A DNA stretch of 64,000 nt, taken from contig UQKV01000004.1 in the NCBI GenBank assembly GCA_900541665.1, positions 22,816-86,815 on the forward strand, read 5' to 3'. A program made the position numbers and the translations under genes. Source of the stretch: an uncultured Collinsella sp. Lineage in GTDB: Bacteria > Actinomycetota > Coriobacteriia > Coriobacteriales > Coriobacteriaceae. Positions 17,925 to 27,800 of the stretch are shown in pieces (position 1 is the first letter of the stretch; each line of letters begins with the position of its first letter). The notes below the pieces were generated by a model, which made no database searches, was not told where the DNA came from, and was given only the letters and a program-made list of their open reading frames with translations.

Positions 17925-18445
17925 CAGTATCCGGTTCCTCTCTGTTGATAGAACTCGCCACCGGTAAGCGCCCGGGTGCGGCTGAGGTTAACGTGGCAGA
18001 TGGCGCAGGCCAGGGCATCGGCGGCGTGGTCGGGATGCGGGTCGTGGTCGAGCTGCGTGAGCGTACGAACCATATACGCGACCTGCCGTTTGTCCGCGGC
18101 GCCGGTGCCCACAACAGCCTGCTTAATCTGCATAGGCGTGTACTCGCCAATCTCGAGCGCGCATTCCGAAAGCGCCACGAGTGCAGCACCGCGGGCATGC
18201 GCCGTAGGGATGGCCGAGCGAACGTTGGCGCCAAAGTAAATGCTCTCGATAGCAGCGGTATCGGGTCGATAGCGTTCGACAACACCCTTGAGATCGCGGG
18301 CGATATGCGACAGGCGCACCGCGAGCGGACTGCCCGCGCTGGTCTCGATACAACCGTAGGCACGGCAGCGAACCTCGCCGCGCCGCTCCTCGATAATCCC
18401 CCAACCTGTATGGGCCAAACCGGGGTCGATACCCAAAATGACCAA
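17924..18445 (-). CDS. ruvC: Crossover junction endonuclease RuvC
   Basis: The 173-residue nuclease resolves Holliday junctions. Catalytic acidic residues are visible: Asp7 in VILGIDPGLAHTGWG, Glu near 68 in AAIESIYFGANV, and the C-terminal pair in HPDHAADALACAICH. The start is a TTG at 18445, with GGGGAGG on the coding strand 5 bases upstream. It gives MVILGIDPG and the normal family length; an upstream start would place that ribosome site inside the gene. It is the first gene of the ruvCAB operon. Confidence 0.95.
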   Translation of the reverse strand: MVILGIDPGLAHTGWGIIEERRGEVRCRAYGCIETSAGSPLAVRLSHIARDLKGVVERYRPDTAAIESIYFGANVRSAIPTAHARGAALVALSECALEIGEYTPMQIKQAVVGTGAADKRQVAYMVRTLTQLDHDPHPDHAADALACAICHVNLSRTRALTGGEFYQQRGTGY

Positions 18446-18582
18446 GCCAACCTCCCCTCGCCACAAGTACGACGCAAGACAATGCCCCGCGCACTATTCA
18501 CGAACGTCTGTTCTAGAATAACACAACGGGGCCAAGATGCTTAGTTGAAGTATCGGGGTTGGGAGCGAATCCCATCCCATAG

Positions 18583-20568
18583 TTAGTTTTGAGAGAAAAA
18601 GGGGAACTGCCTCGGATCAACCGGCGGCTGCGGCATCGGCGTGCCCTGGGGCCCACCCTGCGGTCCGCCCTGGCCGCCCATCATCTTTTCGATGGCGTCC
18701 TGGACCTCGCCCTCAAACTTTTTCATACCCTCATGCAGACGACGCTGGCCATCCTCGGAGCGCAGCTCCTCCATCTGCTCGGGCGAAATACCCAACAGAT
18801 CACCCAGTATGCCCATCATCTCGCCACGCATGCGCTCGCTTGTATCCTCGTCGGCAAAGCGGTTCACCTCGGCGCGCGCCAGCGCATCGACCGTCATGCG
18901 TTCCTTGCCGCTCAGCCCCAGGTCGGACCACGCGAGCATGTACGGCCAGGCGCGCTCGACAAACGAACGGGCCGAGACGATCGGCGCCGTCGGCAGCATG
19001 CGGCGGGCGGCCTCGCCCTGACGCACGAGCATCAGCAGCAGCGAGCAAGCCTCGGGCTTGCCGGCGGCCATTGGGATGTCGTCGAAGGGTCGGTTGCGGT
19101 CCACGTGCGCCTCGAGCGCGCCATCGACCTCGCCCGGCTCAAGCCCACCGAGCAGCTGCGCCGCGCGATCGAGCATGTCGACCGGGCCGTCGAGCGTCGA
19201 GAGCGCCCGTGCCAGCACGCGCTCCATGCAATCTTCCACCGCGTTGAGCGTCACGAGCTCCTGCGGCACCACGGCAGACGTGCGGTTGCGCACGCGCGCC
19301 ACAAACTCGAGGGTCGACAGATACACATCGCCAAAGGGCGCGTAATCGCCCTGGTAGCCACCGCAAAGCGCCGGTGCCGCCAACGCGTACTCGGTCTTGG
19401 AAAGCGGACTCAGAGCCATCGCACCCAGCTCGAGCGCCGTGTCCTCCAACATGAGGCCCAGCGCACGCGAACGCAGGCGCTCGGCATCGCCCGCCGACAC
19501 ATCGCGGTCGAGTACGCGCGCCGCATCCGGCGCATCGCGCTCAACCGTGCGAATATGCAGGCGCTCGGCAATCGCGCGAACGGCGGCACAACGGGCGGCC
19601 TCGGCCTCCTCCTGCGCCGGCGTAAAGATGCGGTTGCGGTCCAACACCAGGCCGATCACGTTGCGCGAGCCCAATGCATCGACAGCCAGCGCCGCAAGCA
19701 AAGACGACGGCAGATCGCCCTCGAGCGCCACCACGGCGCGCGACGTGCCATGGGCACGGGCGTTATCGCGCACAGCGAGCACCAGCGCCTGCCACAACCA
19801 CTCCTCGGAACGAAACTCGGGCAGCTCGTGGTCCTCCAAAGCATCGAGCATTACGCCGCGCTGAATCTCCTGAACCAGCAGGCTCTCCTCAAAACACGGC
19901 GCCTGGGCCACCACGCGGCCGCAGTCGTCGAGTACAAACGAGCCGCCGGTATACACCGACTCGTCGTACGCACCGACCGGCGCCATGCAGGCAAACCACA
20001 CGCTGCGCTTAGATGCGATCTTGCGATAGGCTCCGCTGCGCACGGCGGCGATCGCGGCGGTCTCGCGGTCGGTCATATCAAACGCGTTGAACTGGAAATA
20101 GACAATGAGGTCGACGCCGGTCGGCAGCATCTCGAGCTCGCGGTCCAAGTCGAAGATCACCGCGATGCGCACGCCGTCCACGTCAAACACCGGCGGTGCC
20201 CAACGGGCATCGCCGTTCCCACCGCGCTGCAGGGCAATGCTCGAACGGGCCGGCACCACGCGACCGTCCTTGAGCATCATATAATCGAGCAGGGGCTGGC
20301 CCTCAAACGAAACCGCCGCGGGCACGATGCAAATCATATCGAGTTCTTGGATACGCTCGGCGACGCCGGTCAAGCCGGCAAGCATGTCGTGCTCAAAGTC
20401 CGCAGCGCCCACCAGGCCGCCGGGCAGGGCCCCCATAAAGAGCGGAGCCGGCACGCACAGCACGCGCGCACCGCGCTCGTGGGCCAGGCGCGCCTGGTCC
20501 TCGATGCGACCGCAGATACCCTCAATATCACCTAGGCGCATATCGATCTGTGCAAGTGCGAGCTTCAT
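18583..20568 (-). CDS. NadE-like protein with degenerate glutaminase and synthetase sites
   Basis: This 661-residue protein is collinear with glutamine-dependent NAD synthetase. A nitrilase-type domain (MKLALAQIDMRLGDIEG, GGSFVLDDCGRVVAQAP) is followed by an NAD-synthetase-like domain (AALAVDALGSRNVIGLVL, GDYAPFGDVYLSTLEFVARV). Every catalytic block is changed. The Glu of the VFPE motif is Ala41 (VPAPLF). No Lys lies in residues 101-120. The Cys of the ICED motif is Phe139 (AVIFDLD). The SGGIDS pyrophosphate loop reads LEGDLPSSL at 282-290. The frame is intact over 2 kb, so it is maintained. About 200 residues follow the core, ending in a Gly/Pro/Gln-rich tail. It may have become a regulatory or binding protein; a functional NadE should exist elsewhere in the genome. 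Downstream of the superoxide reductase gene, with a terminator between. Confidence 0.75.
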   Translation of the reverse strand: MKLALAQIDMRLGDIEGICGRIEDQARLAHERGARVLCVPAPLFMGALPGGLVGAADFEHDMLAGLTGVAERIQELDMICIVPAAVSFEGQPLLDYMMLKDGRVVPARSSIALQRGGNGDARWAPPVFDVDGVRIAVIFDLDRELEMLPTGVDLIVYFQFNAFDMTDRETAAIAAVRSGAYRKIASKRSVWFACMAPVGAYDESVYTGGSFVLDDCGRVVAQAPCFEESLLVQEIQRGVMLDALEDHELPEFRSEEWLWQALVLAVRDNARAHGTSRAVVALEGDLPSSLLAALAVDALGSRNVIGLVLDRNRIFTPAQEEAEAARCAAVRAIAERLHIRTVERDAPDAARVLDRDVSAGDAERLRSRALGLMLEDTALELGAMALSPLSKTEYALAAPALCGGYQGDYAPFGDVYLSTLEFVARVRNRTSAVVPQELVTLNAVEDCMERVLARALSTLDGPVDMLDRAAQLLGGLEPGEVDGALEAHVDRNRPFDDIPMAAGKPEACSLLLMLVRQGEAARRMLPTAPIVSARSFVERAWPYMLAWSDLGLSGKERMTVDALARAEVNRFADEDTSERMRGEMMGILGDLLGISPEQMEELRSEDGQRRLHEGMKKFEGEVQDAIEKMMGGQGGPQGGPQGTPMPQPPVDPRQFPFFSQN

Positions 20569-20607
20569 GGCTCAGCCCTTTCCGTCGTAAACCATCGTTG
20601 TCGTAGT

Positions 20608-20639
20608 AAAAGCGCCGGCCGCATGACGCAGTCGGCGCT
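20608..20639 (-). terminator. Terminator after superoxide reductase
   Basis: The outer stem is AGCGCCG with CGGCGCT (20611-20617 and 20633-20639), followed on the minus strand by TTTT. The loop is GC-rich and may pair further. Confidence 0.6.
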
Positions 20640-20685
20640 CGCATGTGCATATGCTAGCTATGATACCCCGAGCGGGGGCGTGCTC

Positions 20686-21048
20686 CTAGAACGTCGCGGA
20701 CCACAGCCCGTGCAGGTTGCAATAGGCATAGACGGTACCGGTCTTGGAACCGCCGGCAAAAAACGTCGCGGGCTTCATGCCGGGCTGGAGGTAATGGACC
20801 TCCAGACGACCCTCGGCCTCAAGGGCGATCCACTCGATGTAGTGCTCGGGCACCATAGGATGCTCGACCGAGCCCACGCGCGCACGGATCACGTGACCGT
20901 CGCGCTCGCTCTCAACGACCGGCACGTGCTTTTCGTGCGCCGCGTCCTCGGTGTTCGCGGTCAGCTCTGTGCAGCCGGCGGGGGTTGCAACGTCGTTGCC
21001 AAGGGCGGCAATGAGCTTGCCGTCGGGGTCCTTAAAGAATTTCGCCAT
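20686..21048 (-). CDS. Superoxide reductase (class II, neelaredoxin type)
   Basis: The 120-residue protein reduces superoxide to peroxide in the cytosol without making oxygen, a hallmark of anaerobes. The mononuclear iron ligands are visible: HVPVVE, then HPMVPEHYIEWI, and the closing CNLHG with Cys and His. The N-terminal four-Cys desulforedoxin domain of class I enzymes is absent; the protein begins MAKFFKDPDGKLIAAL. The ATG at 21048 has AAGGAG 6 bases upstream. It stands alone between the SNF2 helicase and the NadE-like gene. Electron donors are usually rubredoxin or flavin proteins, none of which is adjacent. Confidence 0.92.
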   Translation of the reverse strand: MAKFFKDPDGKLIAALGNDVATPAGCTELTANTEDAAHEKHVPVVESERDGHVIRARVGSVEHPMVPEHYIEWIALEAEGRLEVHYLQPGMKPATFFAGGSKTGTVYAYCNLHGLWSATF

Positions 21049-21164
21049 GATGTTCTCCTTTGCTGATGTGCCGATGTTCTCGATGCTTCTTATGCCCAAA
21101 GGCAAGCGAACCATCCACGGCATCGCAAATGAACACATAACGGGCAGGGACGATGGGGCGGCGT

Positions 21165-21206
21165 GCGCTAACCCGCCCTGGCGGCCTCACCCGAGCGGGT
21201 TAGCGC
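21165..21206. repeat. 12-bp stem overlapping the SNF2 stop codon
   Basis: GCGCTAACCCGC at 21165-21176 pairs perfectly with GCGGGTTAGCGC at 21195-21206. The right arm contains the TAA stop of the helicase gene. No T run follows on the minus strand, so it is not a standard terminator, although it could slow polymerase or protect the 3' end. Confidence 0.6.
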
Positions 21207-24200
21207 CCGTCGCCGCCGAGCAGCGCCAGAACATCTTCGCGGCTAAATAGCGCCGACGAGATGCCGTCGCCGCCGAGCACGCTGTTGACCAGGTCGCGCT
21301 TGGACTCCTGCATCTGCATGATGCGCTCCTCGATCGTGTCCTTGGCGATGAGCTTGTACACAGTCACGGTGTGCTGCTGGCCAATACGATGCGCACGGTC
21401 GGTCGCCTGGTCCTGTGCGGCCACGTTCCACCACGGGTCGTAGTGAATGACCACATCGGCCGCCGTCAGGTTAAGGCCCACGCCGCCCGCCTTGAGCGAG
21501 ATCAGAAACACCGGCACCTCGCCCGCCTGGAACTGCGCGACCATCTTGGCGCGACTCTCCTTAGACGAAGCGCCCGTGAGCTTAAGGAAGGCGATGTCCT
21601 CCTTGGACAGGCGCTTGCCGATGATATCGAGCATACCCGTAAACTGGCTGAACAACAGGATGCGATGCCCGCCGTCGAGTGCACCGTGCACGAGTTCCAT
21701 GCACGTATCGAGCTTGGCGCTCCCCGCCTTGTAATCCTCGTAGTGTAGACGCGGGTCGCAGCAAATCTGGCGCAGCTTGGTGAGCTCGGCGAGCACCTTG
21801 AGCTTGTCTTTCTTAAACTCGGATGCCTCGCGGTGCTGCACCTGCTGGGCGATGCGGTCCTGGTTTGCCAGGTACAGCTTGCGCTGCTCGCCGGTGAGCT
21901 GAGCCACGACGGTGTCCTCGATCTTTTCGGGCAGATCGGCCACCACGTCTTCCTTGACACGGCGCAGCACAAACGGCGACACGAGCGCCTGCAGGCGAGC
22001 GGCGCTGTCACCCTCGGCGTGCTCGACCGGGCTTTCGAAACGCTTGGCAAACGACTCGCGCGCGCCAAGCAGGCCCGGCATCAAAAAGTCGAAGATGCTC
22101 CAGAGCTCGGACAAGCGGTTTTCGATGGGCGTGCCCGTCAGGGCAAAGCGCACGCCGGCAGGCAGGCGCTTGGCGGCGCGCGCCACCTGGGTGAGCGGGT
22201 TTTTAATGTACTGGGCCTCATCGAGCACCACGCGGGCAAAGTCCTGCTCGACGTACTCGTCGATATCGCGCCGCATGAGGTCATACGACGTCACGACCAC
22301 GTTATGCTCGTCGGCGCCGGCTATCTGCACGCGGCGCTGCGCCTTGGCACCCACGATGGCGCACACGTCGAGCGAAGGCGCAAAGCGCTCCAGCTCGGCA
22401 GTCCAGTTATACACGAGCGACGCAGGGCACACCACGAGCGTGGGCTTGGTATCCCCCGCCTCCACGCGCGCCAGGATATGTGCGATCATCTGCAATGTTT
22501 TGCCCAGGCCCATATCGTCGGCCAAGATGCCGCCGAGGCCCAGATGCTCGAGCGAACCGAGCCACTGGTAGCCGTCGATCTGATAGCCGCGCAGTGTGGC
22601 CTTGAGCGAGACCGGCACCGTAAAGTCCATCTTGCCGAGCGTATCCAAGCGCTCGACGGTGCGGCGGAACGCGGCGTCGCGATCGGCCTCAAGCGCCGGC
22701 GTGCGCGCGAGCATGCTGTCGACAAACAGGGTACTCGACGCGGGAAGCGACACGCCGTCGAGCAGATCGACGGCATCGACGCCCAGGTCCTCGGCAAGAC
22801 CAAACGCGGCGCGGGCACCCTCGTCCAGGCGTACGATGTCGCCCGACGTGAGACGCGCAAACGTCTGGTGGCGCTTGTACGAGTCCAGATAGATGGCAAG
22901 ATCTGCCGCCGAAAGACCGCTCGCGCCCAGTTCAACATCGAGCAGGTTACTCTTGACGGTCGCGCGCACCGAAAGCTTGGGCGCAGGGCGGACCGAGACC
23001 TGGCGCAGGCGGTCACTGAGCATGACCTCGCCCAGCTCGGACAGGGCAGACAGGCCCTCGGTCAGCAAGTGGAACAGGCTCTCGTCGTCGCGCTCCTCAA
23101 ACGCCAGGCCGCCCTCGTAAAAGTCGAAATACAGGGCCGCCGTGTCCATAACGCGAAACTCTGCTATCTCGTCGCGCGGCGGCACACCAGGGCGCTGTTC
23201 TTCGAAGGGGCTTCCCGGAGCACCCAGGCTAAAGAGATCTGCCGACCAATCACCGTAGGCAACCGTAATCTTGCAGGTCACGAGCCCGTCATCGACACCG
23301 ATTGCCATGGCAAAGCTCGGCTCGGGCGCCACGGTGTCGAGCACGGCGGGAGCGGCGAGGTCGGTGTATTCGCGCAGCACGGGCAATGCCATGCGGCAGA
23401 ATTCGCCCACCTGCTCGGCGGCGATATGGACCGGCGTGCGACAGGGCAGCAGACGCGACAGAAACGGTGCGGCATGCTGGGCAAACGCCGCATCGGCGCG
23501 GCGCGCGCGGTACGTGTCGACCAGATAGGCAACGTCGCCCGAGGCAAAGCAGTACATATCGGCGGGCAGGCGCAAGTCGTAGCTGCCACCGGCCGCCGGC
23601 GCGATCTTGGCGGCAAGGAGCGGCGGTTGTTTTGCCGAGGCCTCGTCCTCCCCCACCGGCGACAAGTCAACCGCCACCTCGTAGGAACGATGCGTCGTCG
23701 TTCCCCGCGACCAGGCGGGCTCAAAGGAAATGGTCCGGCCACGCAGCAAGTCCAGCATGTATACGATGTCATGCTCGGACAGCGGCAGCTGGCGCTCGGC
23801 GACAAAGCCGCTGCGTGCAAAATCGTACGACGCCGAACGCGAACTCGTGATGTCGCTCAGATACACAACCGTTGCCACAACAAGGTCGAGCAGACGCACC
23901 GAAACCTCGTCGAAGGCCTCGGGCGCATGGAGGAACGTGAGCTTCTTGCCGTACGAGAACGTGCCGCCGCGCACATAGGCGGCGGCCATGCCGTCGATGT
24001 CCTTGACCACGTAGGACACCGAGCCGCAGCGGATGCGAAGCTCGAGCGCCCAGCTAAAGCGGTCGGCAAACAGCGGATTGTAGTACGGCACCAGCGAAGG
24101 CTCCAATACCGCCTTGGGAGCATCGGGGTCGACAGTGCCGGCGAGCTTGCGGCGCATGCCCGCCAACTCATCCATGCGCGCGTCCGAAAGATCGGAGAGC

Positions 24201-24664
24201 GCCTTCATGAGGCTCGGGCTCGTGGGAACTGGCGCCGGGAAGGGAAAGTTAGGGTTGACCGCTGGTGCGGCGGACGCGGGACGCGCGGCTTGCTTGGGCG
24301 CCGCCGTAAACGTGCGGACCGGCGTGCGCAGGCCCTCGACGGGCTCGGCGCCGCTTGCGTCCAGATACGCAAGCGCTGTGGCGATGGCGTGCTTGCACAT
24401 GCCGGGGTAGCGATAGGCAGCGGGGCAATCGCAGTCGTAGTCGATCACCTCGTGCTCGTCCATGTCGAGCGCCACGTGCGTCTTGTACAGGTCGCCGCGC
24501 GAGCCGCGCACTGCACCCTCAACCGTCACGTTTTTGGAGAAGCGCGAGCCGCTGTCCTCGATCGACAGCACGGCGCCGTTGAGCATGAGAGAACGCCCCT
24601 TCATAAAGGTGCCGCTCAGCGCCGCCTCTTTCCGGAGCGCCTGCACAAACGTCCCCTGTGCCAT
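21200..24664 (-). CDS. SWIM zinc-finger SNF2 family helicase
   Basis: The 1154-residue protein has a SWIM zinc finger near residues 75-100 (YDCDCPAAYRYPGMCKHAIA), a long middle region, and a C-terminal Swi2/Snf2 motor. Motor motifs in order are LADDMGLGKTLQ (Walker A), VVCPASLVYNW, LDEAQYIKNP (DEAQ box), LTGTPIENRLSELWSIFDF, and in lobe two LFSQFTGMLDIIG, LISLKAGGVGLNLTAAD and AHRIGQQHTVTVYKLIA. Such proteins translocate on double-stranded DNA and remodel bound proteins; in bacteria they are linked to transcription recycling and DNA repair. The ATG at 24664 has GGAGG 5 bases upstream. A long perfect palindrome lies immediately upstream, between this gene and dnaE. Confidence 0.93.
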   Translation of the reverse strand: MAQGTFVQALRKEAALSGTFMKGRSLMLNGAVLSIEDSGSRFSKNVTVEGAVRGSRGDLYKTHVALDMDEHEVIDYDCDCPAAYRYPGMCKHAIATALAYLDASGAEPVEGLRTPVRTFTAAPKQAARPASAAPAVNPNFPFPAPVPTSPSLMKALSDLSDARMDELAGMRRKLAGTVDPDAPKAVLEPSLVPYYNPLFADRFSWALELRIRCGSVSYVVKDIDGMAAAYVRGGTFSYGKKLTFLHAPEAFDEVSVRLLDLVVATVVYLSDITSSRSASYDFARSGFVAERQLPLSEHDIVYMLDLLRGRTISFEPAWSRGTTTHRSYEVAVDLSPVGEDEASAKQPPLLAAKIAPAAGGSYDLRLPADMYCFASGDVAYLVDTYRARRADAAFAQHAAPFLSRLLPCRTPVHIAAEQVGEFCRMALPVLREYTDLAAPAVLDTVAPEPSFAMAIGVDDGLVTCKITVAYGDWSADLFSLGAPGSPFEEQRPGVPPRDEIAEFRVMDTAALYFDFYEGGLAFEERDDESLFHLLTEGLSALSELGEVMLSDRLRQVSVRPAPKLSVRATVKSNLLDVELGASGLSAADLAIYLDSYKRHQTFARLTSGDIVRLDEGARAAFGLAEDLGVDAVDLLDGVSLPASSTLFVDSMLARTPALEADRDAAFRRTVERLDTLGKMDFTVPVSLKATLRGYQIDGYQWLGSLEHLGLGGILADDMGLGKTLQMIAHILARVEAGDTKPTLVVCPASLVYNWTAELERFAPSLDVCAIVGAKAQRRVQIAGADEHNVVVTSYDLMRRDIDEYVEQDFARVVLDEAQYIKNPLTQVARAAKRLPAGVRFALTGTPIENRLSELWSIFDFLMPGLLGARESFAKRFESPVEHAEGDSAARLQALVSPFVLRRVKEDVVADLPEKIEDTVVAQLTGEQRKLYLANQDRIAQQVQHREASEFKKDKLKVLAELTKLRQICCDPRLHYEDYKAGSAKLDTCMELVHGALDGGHRILLFSQFTGMLDIIGKRLSKEDIAFLKLTGASSKESRAKMVAQFQAGEVPVFLISLKAGGVGLNLTAADVVIHYDPWWNVAAQDQATDRAHRIGQQHTVTVYKLIAKDTIEERIMQMQESKRDLVNSVLGGDGISSALFSREDVLALLGGDGR

Positions 24665-24684
24665 CACTTCCTCCAATCCACACA

Positions 24685-24811
24685 GGGTAGCTAATTTGGG
24701 ACGGGGCTATTTTAGCTACCCCCATATGTCGGTTGAGATGTATTCCGACCCCGACTCATTCGCCGTCAATCAAAGGGTAGCTAAAATAGCCCCGTCCCAA
24801 ATTAGCTACCC
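24685..24811. repeat. Perfect 37-bp inverted repeat between dnaE and the SNF2 gene
   Basis: Arms 24685-24721 and 24775-24811 are perfect inverted copies around a 53-bp centre. Each arm itself begins GGGTAGCTAA and ends TTAGCTACCC, so each can also fold alone. The arms contain a TTTGGGACGGGG core like other REP-type repeats in the window. A partial relative, GGGTAGTCTTTTTGGGAC, sits near 28716 in the dnaE upstream region. Confidence 0.85.
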
Positions 24812-24823
24812 CGGCAAAATCAT

Positions 24824-27800
24824 TTAGATAACCGTCACGCGGCCCTGGTTGCCGACGATGGCCTTGGCCTCCGCCAGCAGCGGAATCGAGCGCGCGTTGA
24901 CCTTGGCCGGCACCTCGGCGCGCAGCACGCGCCCGTCCACCTGCTCGATAAAGATCTCCACGCGGTCGCCGCCCGGGTTAGCAGTGAGCACCGTGGCCAG
25001 GCGCGCCATGTTGCCCTGGCTAAAACGGCTGTTGGGCACCATGACCTCAAACACCTTGGGCTTGTTGTTCTCCTCGTTGAGCTCCAGCGGCACAATCTCC
25101 TGCGCAATGATCTGGTCGCCGCGGTCCGAGCGCTCGAGTTTGCCCTTAATACGAACAAACGCATCGGACAGCTGTGCGCCGGTCTCGGGATCGACCTCGC
25201 CGTACAGGTACCCCTCGGCCTCCTTGTAGGTCTTGGGGAACACCACGACGGTGGCCTCGCCTTCCATGTCCTCGAGCTGAACGATGCCCATGGGGTCGCC
25301 GTTTTTGGTCACGCGCTTGGACACGCTCGAGACCATGCCGGCCCACCACAGTGCCTTGCCCTCGGGGATCTCCTGGTTGATGGTGCCGCCCGTGGGGTTT
25401 TGCACTTCGTAGCCGGTATCGATCTGCGAGAACGAGAAGTCGCGCGCTTTGCTGAGCGCGTACTCAAACGGGCGCAGCGGGTGGTCCGAGACATAGATGC
25501 CCAGGACCTCCTTCTCCTGGCTCAGCTTGAGGTGGCGGTCCCATTCCTGGCCGTCCGGATCGGGCACGCTGACCTCGAAGCCCGAGCCCTCAACGTCGCC
25601 AAACATATCGAAGAACGAGGTCTGGCCGCTCGCGCGGTCCTTCTGGCGCTTTATCGCGGCGTCAATGATGTTCTCGGGGTTGTTCTTGTCCACAAAGTGC
25701 ATCATCTGGCGGCGCGGATACCCCGTGGAGTCGAAGGCGCCTGCCTTGATGAGCGATTCGATCACGCGGCGGTTGGCCTGGCTCGAGTCCACGCGCTCGA
25801 CAAAGTCGTGCAGCGTCTTAAACGGGCCGCCCGCCTCGCGCTCGGCGATAATCGCCTGCGCCACGCCGGTACCCACGCCGCGGATGCCGGCCAGACCAAA
25901 GCGCACGCCTTCCTTGGTAGCCGTGAACTCGGTGCCGGACTCGTTGACATCTGGCGACAGCACGGGGATGCCGTCGTGACGGCATGCCGAGACGTAGTGC
26001 ACGATCTTGTCGGTCTTACCCGTATAGGACGTCAGAACGGCCGCCATGTACTCGTGCGGATAGTGCGCCTTGAGCCACGCCGTCTGCATAACCAGAATGG
26101 CGTAGCCGGCGGAGTGCGATTTGTTGAAGGCGTAGGACGCGAACTCGAGAACATCGTCCCAAATCTTCTGGGCGACCTCGCGCGTGTAGTTGTTCTTGAT
26201 GGCGCCGTTCATCCAGTGGTCGTAGGTGGTCTCGTCCGAGCCATCCTCCCAGTGGAGCACCGTCGACGTGAGCAGCTTGATCTTTTTCTTAGCCACGGGC
26301 TTACGAATACGCGAGTCCGATTCGCCCTTGGAGAAGCCGCACATCTCGACGGAGATGAGCATAACCTGCTCCTGGTAGACCATGGTGCCGTAGGTTTCGC
26401 CCAGGATGTCGTCCAGGCGGTCGTCGTAGGAGACCGCCGGCTCCTTGCCGTTCATACGGTTGATGTAGGACGAGACCATGCCGGCGCCCAGCGGGCCCGG
26501 GCGGTACAGAGCGATCAATGCCACGACGTGCTTGTACTCGGTGGGCTTCATGTTCTTGATCGTGGCCGTCATGCCGGCGGACTCGACCTGGAAGACGCCG
26601 GCGGTGTGACCGGAGCCCATGAGCTTAAAGATCTCGGGATCGTCAAAGGGAATCTCTTCCTCTTTGATGTCGATGCCGAAGTTCTTTTTGATGTTTGCCT
26701 TGGCCTTGGAGATAACCGTCAGCGTACGCAGGCCCAGGAAGTCCATCTTGAGCAGGCCCATGTCGGCAACGGTATGGCCCTCGTACTGGGTAATCTCGAC
26801 GCCGCCCTTGGTGTCGAGCTTGGTGGGCACGTGCTCGTTGACGGGGTCACGGCAGATCAGAACGGCGCACGCGTGCACGCCCTCGCCACGGGTGAGGCCC
26901 TCGATCGAAAGCGCCGTGTCGATGATGCGGCGGGCGTCGTCGTCCTTTTTATAGGCCTCGGCAAAATCGGGGTTAAACAGATCCTCTTTGCCGGGTTGTT
27001 TGTCGAGCACCTGCTTGAGCTTGACCTTGGGGTCGCTCGAAACCATCTTGGACAGACGCTGGCCCATGTAGACCGGGTAGTCCAGAACGCGCGCGGCGTC
27101 GTTGATGGCCTGCTTGGCCTTGATGGTCGAGTAGGTGATAACGTGGGTGACCTTCTCGGGGCCGTAGAGCTGCCGAACGTGCTCCACAACCTCGAGGCGA
27201 CGCTCATCGTCGAAGTCCATATCGATATCGGGCATCTCGGTACGCTGCGGGGACAGGAACCTCTCGAACATCAGGCCGTTCTCGAGCGGGTCGAACGCGG
27301 TGATGTTCATGGCGTAGGCGACGATAGCGCCTGCAGCGGAACCGCGGCCGGGGCCGACACCGATGCCGTTGTCCTTTGCCCATTGGACGTACTCCGCGAC
27401 GATCAGGAAGTACGCGGCAAAGCCCTTGTCGCAGATTACCTTGTATTCGTATTCGAAACGGTCCTTGATGTTGACGCCGTTGATCTCGCGCGTCGCCCAA
27501 TCCTCGCCGTAGTGCTGGCGCAGGCCCTTCTCGCACTCGCGACGGAACTGGCTCTCGTGCGTCTCGCCGGGGTCGAGCAGCGGGAAGCGCGGCAGGATGA
27601 TGGAGTCCCAGTCCAGCTCAACGTAGCACTTGTCGGCGATCTCGAGCGTGTTGTCGCAGGCCTCGGGGCAATATGGGAACATTGCCCGCATCTCCTCCTC
27701 GGTCTTCATGTAGAACTCCGAGCCGGTCATGCGCATGCGGTTGGGGTCGTCGACCTTGGCGTTCATGCCGATGCACATGATGACGTCCTGCACGGGCGCA

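Noticed and set aside
18589..20535. Plus-strand open frame opposite the NadE-like gene
   Set aside because: It made me ask whether the minus frame is real. The minus frame retains clear NadE-like blocks and domain order; the plus frame is Arg/His-rich noise.
21833..24694. Plus-strand open frame of about 950 codons opposite the SNF2 gene
   Set aside because: Antisense shadow with an Arg/His-rich composition and no domain.
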